A stretch of DNA of 10,809 nucleotides. It comes from Methanothrix sp. (GTDB lineage: Archaea > Halobacteriota > Methanosarcinia > Methanotrichales > Methanotrichaceae). The notes under the pieces were generated by a model. That model made no database searches. It was not told the origin of the DNA and saw nothing but the letters and a program-made list of their open reading frames with translations. The position numbers and the translations under genes are program-made. Positions 1 to 5,911 of this stretch are shown here, one piece after another. How positions within the stretch are numbered: the first letter of the stretch is position 1; every line of letters begins with the position of its first letter. Where the stretch lies: positions 1 through 10,809 of the forward strand of contig JAQTXY010000035.1 in the NCBI GenBank assembly GCA_028688535.1. Direction: 5' to 3'.

Positions 1-1
1 T

Positions 2-3000
2 ACACCAGATTCTGTCCCATCCCCTGTCTCTTGGCCAGAGATCGACTCTTCCCTCGAAAATTCTCCTAAATTGTCATCCCGTCTCGAATTAAAATCAATC
101 CCTCAGTCCCTTTCTGCCCCGCACAATTCTGAAAATAGAGCCAATAGCAATTCTTTGCCGGATCTTCCCTCTGATGAAGCATCTCTTCTGGCCACCGTCC
201 GACAGTCGCCCGAAATGTCTCAGGTCTACCTGGAGAACACCGGCTCCGTGGAGCTGCACGAGGTGCAAATAATAGGCGCACGAAGGTCTCTGGGCATATT
301 ATCGCAGCTTGTTTGCGGTGAGAAGAAGGTGCTGGCAGTCAGCGGATCTCCCTCGGATTTGCGGGTGAAGGCTCTTGATCCATCCGAGAGTGAAGTCCTG
401 GCCCGTGTCCAGTATATCCCCTCAGAGGTAAGCGAGAAACCCACAACCTCGGTTTCTGAAGAAACTGTGCTGAGCACCAAATCCGTACCTTCTGCGGAGA
501 GCATGCCCGTGGAAAAGAAGTCTGACCCATCTGTACTACTACTGACCATAACTGCCAATAAGTCGGAAGGCAGATCAGGCGAGGTCGTTGGCTACAGATG
601 CCTGGCGAAGAACCTTGGATCTGGGGAGCTATCCGACATCAAGGTCTCCTGCGCAGGAAAGATGGCTTCCACAAAATTCCTTCCTGCCGGCGAGGAGCTT
701 TTCCTGGATGGAGCCATGCAGATTGCGAATAATACCAGGTTATCGGCCGCCGTGCGAGCCTTGGATGCCCAGGGTAAAATCCACACCAACAATACATCTC
801 TCGATATCTGGAAGATCTCTCCTCTCCTCAAGCTGGAGGTTTCTGGCTCCCGGCTGGTGCACCGCGGCGAGAGCGTTTCCCTAAAGCTGCGCATTGAAAA
901 TAAGGACGCAGAAAACCTTACAGGTATTCTTGTCAAGGATAGTCTGGGGGAGATAGGACGGATAGCTCTATTAGAGCCAGGCGCCTCTCAGGTGCTGCAA
1001 AAAGAGATGACAGTCCTTCACAGTCAGGAGGAAGTGTTTTCGGTTATCGCCCGCGACCAAGACGGCAGTGAGGTCTATGCCAGTGAGAGGTTCGGCATTC
1101 AGGTACTCAATTCCTCGCTCTCGATACGGGGTGATCCTTCTATGGTAGGAATCTATCCGGGAGAGCCTGTTGAGGTCGCCTGGATCTTGAGCAACAACGG
1201 TGAAGAGCTCCTGCAAAATATAACCCTTGAAGGCGACGGAAAGAGACGCATTCTCAAGGAACTTGCCCCCGGCCAAGATGTAAAGATGGCGGCCATTTAC
1301 ACCAAGAACTCCACCACCTGGATCAACGTCACTGCCAAGGGATTTGACGGCAACGGTTTTGAGGCAGTCAGCACCGCAGGCGTGCTTTTGAAGTCTGCTC
1401 GGCCCGGCATCACTTTAAAGCTCATGCCCTCTGAGATCGAGGTTTGCCCAGGTGATGCGGCAGAGGTCAGTGTCCTGGTGACCAATTCCGGAGACGATCG
1501 CCTGGATAATGTTATTCTATCCTTGAACGGCTCTACGCTATCATCTTTGGGCAGCCTTCAGCCGGGTGAGTTCAGAGTGATAGATTCCAAAACGGTGATC
1601 TCCAATAATTGTACAATTCAATTTGAGGCCATAGGAAAAGACTCGCGCGGCCTGATCTTATCGGACGCGTCTGTTGTCAAGGTGTCTGTCGTTATTACCT
1701 CACTCAAGTTATTCGTCAGCTCTTCGCCGCCGGCCATAGTTCCGGGAGAGAAGAACATTCTCACCTGCACCGTAGCCAATACAGGCATTGTCCCTCTCTA
1801 CAGCATATTCGTTATTAGCAAAAAGCTGGGCCCTCTGGGCAATATCGATTATCTCTCCCCCAAGCGGCAGATGACGGTCACTGCAGAAAAGACAGTGGGC
1901 GAAGCAATAGACGATACCATAATTGCAGAAGGCTTCACCCAGGACAAGACGCCTGTGCGCTGCACCTTTGGCCTGAGCCTGAAACTTCTCGGATCTCCAG
2001 GTCAGGTCCTGGAGACTCCAGAGGATGATGCAACGCTCCCCTCCGGCGTAAGAATGGCCACGGCCAACATCACTTTCGGCAATGTCAGCTTGCCATTCAA
2101 CCTACCATCCCAAGAGGAGGCGGAGAGCGAAGTCTCGGGTACTATGGCCGGCGATGTGGACCGTTCGGCAACCAGGCAGAACAATGTGGTGTTGGATAAG
2201 ATTGCCGACCTGCTGCATTATGTGGAAAAGTTGCTGGGATTGGATGATGGGCAAAAAGAGCCCCAAGGTGAGCAGGGACAGCTAAGCGAGAATGAATCCC
2301 AGGGAGAGGAGTTTGCACCCGCTGGAAAAGATAGCCTTGCCGGGTCGAAGAATTACGAGCTGTCCATTGCAGGAGTAAAAGGCTCAGAGCACGGAGCCAT
2401 TACCATTTTGGATGTCAATGCAAAGCCTTCAACGCCCGCCGCCAATGAGCCGGTCAAGGTAACTGTGCATCTGCAAAGCCCGGAGAGGATATTGTCAGCG
2501 TCGGTGAAATACGGCCTGTCTGAACTGCCCCTCACCAGGCAGGATATGCTCAGCGTGGACAGGGTCTATGACTGCACCCTCAATCTGGAATCCGGCAGCC
2601 AGGAAGACGGATACTGGAGCGGCACCATTCCTGGCCGGGGGCCGGGAACCTACATGCCTCTTTCCGTCCTCATAGCGGGTGAATCTGGTAGCGCTGAAGG
2701 CGGACCATATTTAATCCACTGGAGCACAATCAAGGCCAATAAGGAGAAGACGGTCGCCGCCCCATCGGGACGAAACGGTATGCTCTTCATCGAGTCCTCA
2801 TCCGTAAAAGGCAAGGGCGAGGTCACCATCAAGGATACCATCTCCGGATCGACCATGCAGTTTAATGAGAAGATAATGGGCAACGGCTCCATCAGCCTGG
2901 AGACGCTGCGCACCATTGATCGCAGCGGCTCTCAGGACAATTTCACCGAGAAGAAGGATCTGGTCTTCACCGGCGGCAGTATCAAAGGCCATAAGACGGT

Positions 3001-3271
3001 GGCTTCACCAAACTTTCAGGGGGGCATGGGGGCCTCGGTCACAGAGAGGTTTAATTTAAGTCATGTGGACAAGAGCGAGACCTCCAGCGTTCGCAGTTCC
3101 AATTTTGCCAACAATACTCTGGCCTTCAAGACAGACCAGGCCTTCGATGGAACCTGGAACATCCAGACCAAGTATGCCAAGTTCTACAAGAAGATCAAAG
3201 GTGATCAGAAGTACACCGGCTCCTTCCAGACTCAGAAGGACATCACGTTCACGGATGCTGAACAGAAATAG
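2..3271 (+). CDS. Large surface protein with Ig-like (CARDB-like) repeats, 5' end outside the window
   Basis: The frame is open from base 2 to the TAG at 3269-3271. The TTG at 71 is therefore not a convincing start: Pro/Ser-rich in-frame sequence (TPDSVPSPVSWP...) runs upstream of it to the edge. Numbering residues from that TTG, the protein has a degenerate Ig-like unit (about 37-118), a Ser/Pro/Glu-rich linker (118-153), and five all-beta units whose first strand (LxL or LTI) falls at 158, 253, 350, 449 and 545. Then come a short amphipathic helix (about 708-726), an acidic Gln/Glu/Ser linker to about 758, another Ig-like domain (about 775-890) and a beta-rich C-terminal module (904-1066). 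About 17 N-x-S/T sequons fit an exported glycoprotein. Each unit has the PGE/PGD...NxG...L.PG pattern of CARDB/DUF11-type extracellular domains. No membrane anchor is seen at the C-terminus; any signal peptide lies upstream. Binding target unknown; an envelope or adhesive role is inference. It converges on the acylphosphatase gene 47 bases away. Confidence 0.8.
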   Translation, partial: TPDSVPSPVSWPEIDSSLENSPKLSSRLELKSIPQSLSAPHNSENRANSNSLPDLPSDEASLLATVRQSPEMSQVYLENTGSVELHEVQIIGARRSLGILSQLVCGEKKVLAVSGSPSDLRVKALDPSESEVLARVQYIPSEVSEKPTTSVSEETVLSTKSVPSAESMPVEKKSDPSVLLLTITANKSEGRSGEVVGYRCLAKNLGSGELSDIKVSCAGKMASTKFLPAGEELFLDGAMQIANNTRLSAAVRALDAQGKIHTNNTSLDIWKISPLLKLEVSGSRLVHRGESVSLKLRIENKDAENLTGILVKDSLGEIGRIALLEPGASQVLQKEMTVLHSQEEVFSVIARDQDGSEVYASERFGIQVLNSSLSIRGDPSMVGIYPGEPVEVAWILSNNGEELLQNITLEGDGKRRILKELAPGQDVKMAAIYTKNSTTWINVTAKGFDGNGFEAVSTAGVLLKSARPGITLKLMPSEIEVCPGDAAEVSVLVTNSGDDRLDNVILSLNGSTLSSLGSLQPGEFRVIDSKTVISNNCTIQFEAIGKDSRGLILSDASVVKVSVVITSLKLFVSSSPPAIVPGEKNILTCTVANTGIVPLYSIFVISKKLGPLGNIDYLSPKRQMTVTAEKTVGEAIDDTIIAEGFTQDKTPVRCTFGLSLKLLGSPGQVLETPEDDATLPSGVRMATANITFGNVSLPFNLPSQEEAESEVSGTMAGDVDRSATRQNNVVLDKIADLLHYVEKLLGLDDGQKEPQGEQGQLSENESQGEEFAPAGKDSLAGSKNYELSIAGVKGSEHGAITILDVNAKPSTPAANEPVKVTVHLQSPERILSASVKYGLSELPLTRQDMLSVDRVYDCTLNLESGSQEDGYWSGTIPGRGPGTYMPLSVLIAGESGSAEGGPYLIHWSTIKANKEKTVAAPSGRNGMLFIESSSVKGKGEVTIKDTISGSTMQFNEKIMGNGSISLETLRTIDRSGSQDNFTEKKDLVFTGGSIKGHKTVASPNFQGGMGASVTERFNLSHVDKSETSSVRSSNFANNTLAFKTDQAFDGTWNIQTKYAKFYKKIKGDQKYTGSFQTQKDITFTDAEQK
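542..1990 (+). repeat. Five tandem ~96-residue Ig-like protein repeats
   Basis: The first beta strand of successive units starts at bases 542, 827, 1118, 1415 and 1703, a spacing of 95, 97, 99 and 96 residues. Each unit follows the same order: LxL strand, PGE/PGD or RGE turn about 10 residues later, a strand ending in N-x-G or an equivalent, a LEPG/LAPG/LQPG turn near the middle, and a final strand before the next LxL. The similarity is at protein level; the DNA copies have diverged, so the array is old. The end of the last unit is approximate. Confidence 0.7.
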
Positions 3272-3318
3272 TCGTTGGCGGCTGGTTATTTGAAAATAGA
3301 GATGTAAAACGCTTATAT
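3272..3318. other. Convergent intergenic spacer
   Basis: This 47-base AT-rich gap separates two convergent genes. It holds TATTT-GA-AAATA, a weak 5-bp inverted repeat, and T-rich runs on the minus strand. That could terminate transcription from both sides, as archaeal termination often needs only a U-rich tract. No strong GC-rich hairpin is present. Confidence 0.35.
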
Positions 3319-3903
3319 TCAGATTATACCCTTAGTTCGGAGGGTAGATTTGATCTCTGCCAGCTCGCTCTCGATGTACTCAAACCTCTGGTCCATGTGA
3401 TCCTTCAGGTCCCGTCTTAATCCCTTAATCTCGCTGATGGTATCATCTTGCTTGTCAACCATCTTGTCCATCCTGCAATTTAATCCGTCCATCTTGGAGT
3501 TCATGCCATCTATCTTGCTATTAAGGCCATCAAAACCGGATTTAGTGATTATTGTTAGATTATTAATGCCTGCCATCATGCATTTCAATATTTCGATTCC
3601 TTCATCCAACCTCTCACCAATCTCATCCGAGCCGGTGACTTTCCTGAAGACAGAAAACTCTTCCGATGCATGAGTATAATTGGCATCGACCTTTTCCACA
3701 TTGATCAGGTCATTTTCTATCTTGATGGAGCTGGCAAACTTCTCTACAGCCTCTTTTTCGCCCTCAGCGATAACCAATACTTGACCATCGGGACGGTTTT
3801 GGACTAGGCCCACCAGACCGAGGCTATTGGCCAGAGAGACTATTTTAGCTCGGTAGCCTACCCTTTGAACTCTACCAGAAACGTAGGCAGTCAATCGGAT
3901 CAT
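3319..3903 (-). CDS. Acylphosphatase-like domain fused to a C-terminal coiled coil
   Basis: Residues 1-90 match the acylphosphatase fold, which hydrolyses acyl phosphates. The phosphate-binding loop reads SGRVQRVGYR, with the catalytic Arg at 18, and the catalytic Asn is Asn36 in VQNRPDG. The usual QGVG is QRVG here, so a Gly in the loop is replaced by Arg14. Acylphosphatases are normally about 90-100 residues; this one is 194. The extra part is helical: residues 124-186 form nine heptads, the first being FDGLNSK, IDGMNSK, MDGLNCR and MDKMVDK. They suggest an oligomerising coiled coil. The ATG at 3903 is the start that gives a complete domain; no Shine-Dalgarno sequence is seen, so the mRNA may be leaderless. 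It lies 79 bases downstream of the pdx operon on the same strand. The catalytic residues suggest an active enzyme, but the tail could mean a scaffold or regulatory role. There is no signal peptide, so it is probably cytoplasmic. Confidence 0.8.
   Translation of the reverse strand: MIRLTAYVSGRVQRVGYRAKIVSLANSLGLVGLVQNRPDGQVLVIAEGEKEAVEKFASSIKIENDLINVEKVDANYTHASEEFSVFRKVTGSDEIGERLDEGIEILKCMMAGINNLTIITKSGFDGLNSKIDGMNSKMDGLNCRMDKMVDKQDDTISEIKGLRRDLKDHMDQRFEYIESELAEIKSTLRTKGII
3451..3534 (-). repeat. Four 21-base heptad repeats in the acylphosphatase tail
   Basis: Four consecutive 21-base units (3514-3534, 3493-3513, 3472-3492, 3451-3471) encode FDGLNSK, IDGMNSK, MDGLNCR and MDKMVDK. Codons differ between copies (for example CTT, ATG and TTA at the second hydrophobic position), so the protein heptad appears to be conserved rather than the DNA freshly duplicated. 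Confidence 0.8.
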
Positions 3904-3928
3904 GATAAATCATATTTAGTTGCTAAAG

Positions 3929-3937
3929 TTAAATAGA
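3929..3937 (-). promoter_or_regulatory. Candidate TATA box for the acylphosphatase gene
   Basis: On the minus strand the sequence CTATTTAAC lies about 26-34 bases before the ATG at 3903. This spacing suits an archaeal TATA box driving a leaderless transcript, which would explain the missing ribosome binding site. The match to TTTATATA is only partial, and readthrough from the pdx operon is an alternative. Confidence 0.3.
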
Positions 3938-3982
3938 TTGCTATTATGTCCCTTCTGTAGCAGCCGAAGAGCACGCTTCTTC

Positions 3983-4345
3983 TCAGCCTCTTCTCGCCCC
4001 AGCCGCCTTTCTCCAGACCTTATCTGAGTTATCCATAGACTCAATCACGTCATGGACGTCGATTCTGTGCTGCACATCCGCAGCCCTAAGCCTCTTCTCC
4101 ATGGAGAGGCGCAAATTCTCTCGGGCGGATTCCCGCAAATCTTCTGCTTCCAGCCAGAGCCTCTCCGCCTGCTCAGCATCAGCAGGCCTCGTCTCCACCG
4201 ATCTGGTCCGCAAAAGCATCTCCTTTTCAGTTGCTTTTTCGTGCTCTACTCTCAGGCGCTCAGACTCGGCCAGAAGTTCCTTGACCTCTGCAGCCATATC
4301 CTCGACGCTTCTTTCTATCAGGTCTTTTTCCGAGAACACCCTCAT
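3983..4345 (-). CDS. Small charged helical protein coupled to pdxT, function unknown
   Basis: I do not recognise this family. The 120-residue product is almost all helix-forming, rich in Glu, Arg, Lys, Leu and Ala, and has no cysteine, membrane segment or signal peptide. Residues about 5-48 and 57-90 look like two antiparallel coiled-coil helices separated by a TRPADAEQ turn. The C-terminus is basic (WRKAAGARRG). The ATG at 4345 overlaps the pdxT stop as ATGA, which suggests translational coupling. However, a GGAGG lies only one base before that ATG and seven bases before the GTG at 4339, so the true start may be the GTG, giving 118 residues. Its place as third gene behind pdxS-pdxT suggests co-expression with PLP synthase, but nothing in the sequence shows an enzymatic role. 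Two overlapping plus-strand reading frames here are less credible because they cross the pdxT coding sequence. Confidence 0.7.
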   Translation of the reverse strand: MRVFSEKDLIERSVEDMAAEVKELLAESERLRVEHEKATEKEMLLRTRSVETRPADAEQAERLWLEAEDLRESARENLRLSMEKRLRAADVQHRIDVHDVIESMDNSDKVWRKAAGARRG

Positions 4346-4929
4346 GCCTCCAGCATCTTCAGGAATATTTGGTGAATTCTTGGGTCCTGTGTCAATTCAG
4401 GATGAAAGGCTAAAGCCAGCAGATTTCCCTGGCGCGCCGCCACCACCGTATCACCAATGCTTGCCAGTACCTCAACGCCTCTGCCTACCTCTCCTATCGC
4501 CGGAGCGCGGATGAAAACGGCCCGGTAAGGCCGGTCCAATCCTTTTACCTGCAGGTCCGCCTCAAAGGACTCCTTCTGCGGCCCAAAGGCGTTTCGGCTG
4601 ATCTTGATGTTCATAAGGCCCAGAGGTTTGACGAGGCTCTCTCTGTTGCCCATTATCTCCTTGGAGACGAGCACCAGTCCGGCACAGGTGGCCAGGATGG
4701 GCTTGCCGGAGAGGGATGCGGCCTTCAGCTCATCAGTAAGGCCGCTGCTCTCCAGCTGACGGCAGATGGTTGTGCTCTCTCCGCCCGGCAGCACCAGAGC
4801 ATCGCACTCTTCCATCTGACCGCTCTTTCTGACCAATATCGCCTGGATCTTTCCTTCGCCCGCTCTTTCCAGGGCCAGGACATGTTCAGAGACGTCACCT
4901 TGCAAAGCCAGGACGCCGATCTTCGCCAC
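4342..4929 (-). CDS. pdxT: PLP synthase glutaminase subunit PdxT
   Basis: This is a class I glutamine amidotransferase that hydrolyses glutamine and passes ammonia to PdxS for pyridoxal 5'-phosphate synthesis. It is 195 residues long, the usual length. Diagnostic motifs are IGVLALQGD at the N-terminus, LPGGEST (47-53), the nucleophile Cys82 in ATCAGL, and the His176/Glu178 pair in FHPEL that completes the catalytic triad. IRAPAI (about 139-144) is also typical of the family. The start is a GTG at 4927-4929 directly after the pdxS TAA (TAAGTG), so the two subunits are probably co-translated. Its TGA overlaps the start of the next gene. Nothing is missing, and the enzyme should be active. Confidence 0.97.
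   Translation of the reverse strand: MAKIGVLALQGDVSEHVLALERAGEGKIQAILVRKSGQMEECDALVLPGGESTTICRQLESSGLTDELKAASLSGKPILATCAGLVLVSKEIMGNRESLVKPLGLMNIKISRNAFGPQKESFEADLQVKGLDRPYRAVFIRAPAIGEVGRGVEVLASIGDTVVAARQGNLLALAFHPELTQDPRIHQIFLKMLEA
4347..4351 (-). promoter_or_regulatory. Shine-Dalgarno sequence that questions the ATG start
   Basis: The minus strand reads GGAGG-C-ATG-AGG-GTG. GGAGG is complementary to the archaeal 16S rRNA 3' end. Its distance to the ATG at 4345 is one base, which is too short, while the distance to the GTG at 4339 is seven bases, which is favourable. It lies inside the last codons of pdxT. Confidence 0.5.
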
Positions 4930-5823
4930 TTACCAGCCCCTGTTCTGTAAAGCCTCTGTCTCGGGAATCGTGGAAGCATCCAGCCCCTTCATAGCCGCGC
5001 CCAAACCTTTGGATACCTTTGCCAGGAGAGAAGCATCGTCGTAATGATGCACCGCCTCAACAATGGCTCCTGCCATGGCAGCCGGGTTCTCTGACTTGAA
5101 TATGCCTGAGCCCACAAAGACTCCATCCGCCCCAAGCTGCATCATCAACGCAGCATCAGCAGGCGTTGCCACCCCGCCTGCGGCAAAGTTGACTACCGGA
5201 AGGCGCTGCATGCTGGCGCACTCCTTGACCAGATCCAGGTCCGCCTCAATCTCCCGTGCCACCTTCATGAGCTGCAGATCGTCCATGCCCTTCAGACTCC
5301 TGATCTGGCCCTGAATCATCCTCATGTGCAAGACGGCCTGGCTTACATCTCCCGTCCCCGCTTCGCCTTTGGTCCTGATCATAGCCGCGCCTTCTTTGAT
5401 GCGCCGGCAGGCTTCACCCAGATTTCGAGCGCCGCAGACAAAAGGAATGGTGAATTTGGTCTTCTCAATATGAAATTCATCCGCGGGAGTGAGTACCTCG
5501 GACTCATCCACCATATCCACACCCAGTGCCTCCAAGACCTGGGCCTCCACAAAGTGGCCTATCCTGGCCTTGGCCATGACCGGAATGGTCACTGCTTCGA
5601 TGATGGCCTCGATGATTGCAGGGTCGGCCATCCTGGCCACGCCGCCCATCTTTCTGATGTCGGCAGGCACAGCATGCAGGGCCATTACGGCCACAGCGCC
5701 TGCCTCTTGTGCGATAACGGCCTGCTCCGGGGTTGTGACGTCCATGATGACGCCTCCCTTCTGCATCTTTGCGAAACCGCGCTTGAGCAGTTCCGTACCA
5801 AATCTCAGATTTTCAAGCTCCAT
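4930..5823 (-). CDS. pdxS: PLP synthase lyase subunit PdxS
   Basis: PdxS is the TIM-barrel subunit that joins a pentose phosphate, glyceraldehyde 3-phosphate and PdxT-derived ammonia into pyridoxal 5'-phosphate (DXP-independent route). In the family it forms a dodecamer with PdxT. Numbered from the ATG at 5823, it has 297 residues, close to the family norm. Asp28 (GVIMDV), Lys85 ([10 protein letters not shown]) and Lys152 (RTKGEAGTG) are the catalytic residues equivalent to Bacillus subtilis Asp24, Lys81 and Lys149. The phosphate-binding segments [11 protein letters not shown] and [12 protein letters not shown] are intact. A TTG at 5835 would add four residues (MGQF); I prefer the ATG because it follows a G-rich TTGGGG and matches the usual N-terminus. 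First gene of the operon with pdxT. Confidence 0.97.
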   Translation of the reverse strand: MELENLRFGTELLKRGFAKMQKGGVIMDVTTPEQAVIAQEAGAVAVMALHAVPADIRKMGGVARMADPAIIEAIIEAVTIPVMAKARIGHFVEAQVLEALGVDMVDESEVLTPADEFHIEKTKFTIPFVCGARNLGEACRRIKEGAAMIRTKGEAGTGDVSQAVLHMRMIQGQIRSLKGMDDLQLMKVAREIEADLDLVKECASMQRLPVVNFAAGGVATPADAALMMQLGADGVFVGSGIFKSENPAAMAGAIVEAVHHYDDASLLAKVSKGLGAAMKGLDASTIPETEALQNRGW

Positions 5824-5866
5824 GAATTGCCCCAAGTGTTCTTAAGTGCCCGGCTAACGCAGTGAG

Positions 5867-5877
5867 AATAAATAAAC
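5867..5877 (-). promoter_or_regulatory. Candidate TATA box for the pdxS operon
   Basis: The minus strand carries GTTTATTTATT about 45-55 bases before the pdxS ATG. A start site about 25 bases downstream would lie near 5846, leaving a leader of roughly 22 bases. The same T-rich tract directly follows the hairpin at 5882-5902, so it may also serve as the end of the upstream gene's terminator. Confidence 0.45.
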
Positions 5878-5902
5878 TTTTGGGCAGGCAGGAGACCTGC
5901 CC
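5867..5902 (-). terminator. Hairpin plus T-rich tract after the propeller gene
   Basis: Ten bases past the stop of the propeller gene, bases 5882-5888 and 5896-5902 form a perfect 7-bp, mostly G+C inverted repeat (GGGCAGG/CCTGCCC) with a 7-base loop. On the minus strand it is followed by AAAAGTTTATTTATT. This resembles an intrinsic terminator. The four As between stem and T-rich run make it less than ideal. Confidence 0.5.
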
Positions 5903-5911
5903 CTTCACTCC

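Noticed and set aside
71..73. TTG as the start of the large Ig-like surface protein
   Set aside because: The same frame continues open to base 2 with Pro/Ser-rich sequence, and no signal peptide follows the TTG, so the gene begins outside the window.
3451..3534. Short regular repeats that might be a CRISPR array
   Set aside because: The 21-base units are contiguous with no spacers and encode in-frame heptads, so they are coding repeats of a coiled coil.
4052..4514. Two overlapping plus-strand frames opposite the small coupled gene and pdxT
   Set aside because: Both run into pdxT coding sequence. The minus-strand frame has a Shine-Dalgarno sequence, operon spacing and a coherent helical product.
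5326..5865. A 179-codon plus-strand frame opposite pdxS
   Set aside because: pdxS is unmistakable on the minus strand with all catalytic residues, and the plus-strand product has no recognisable fold.
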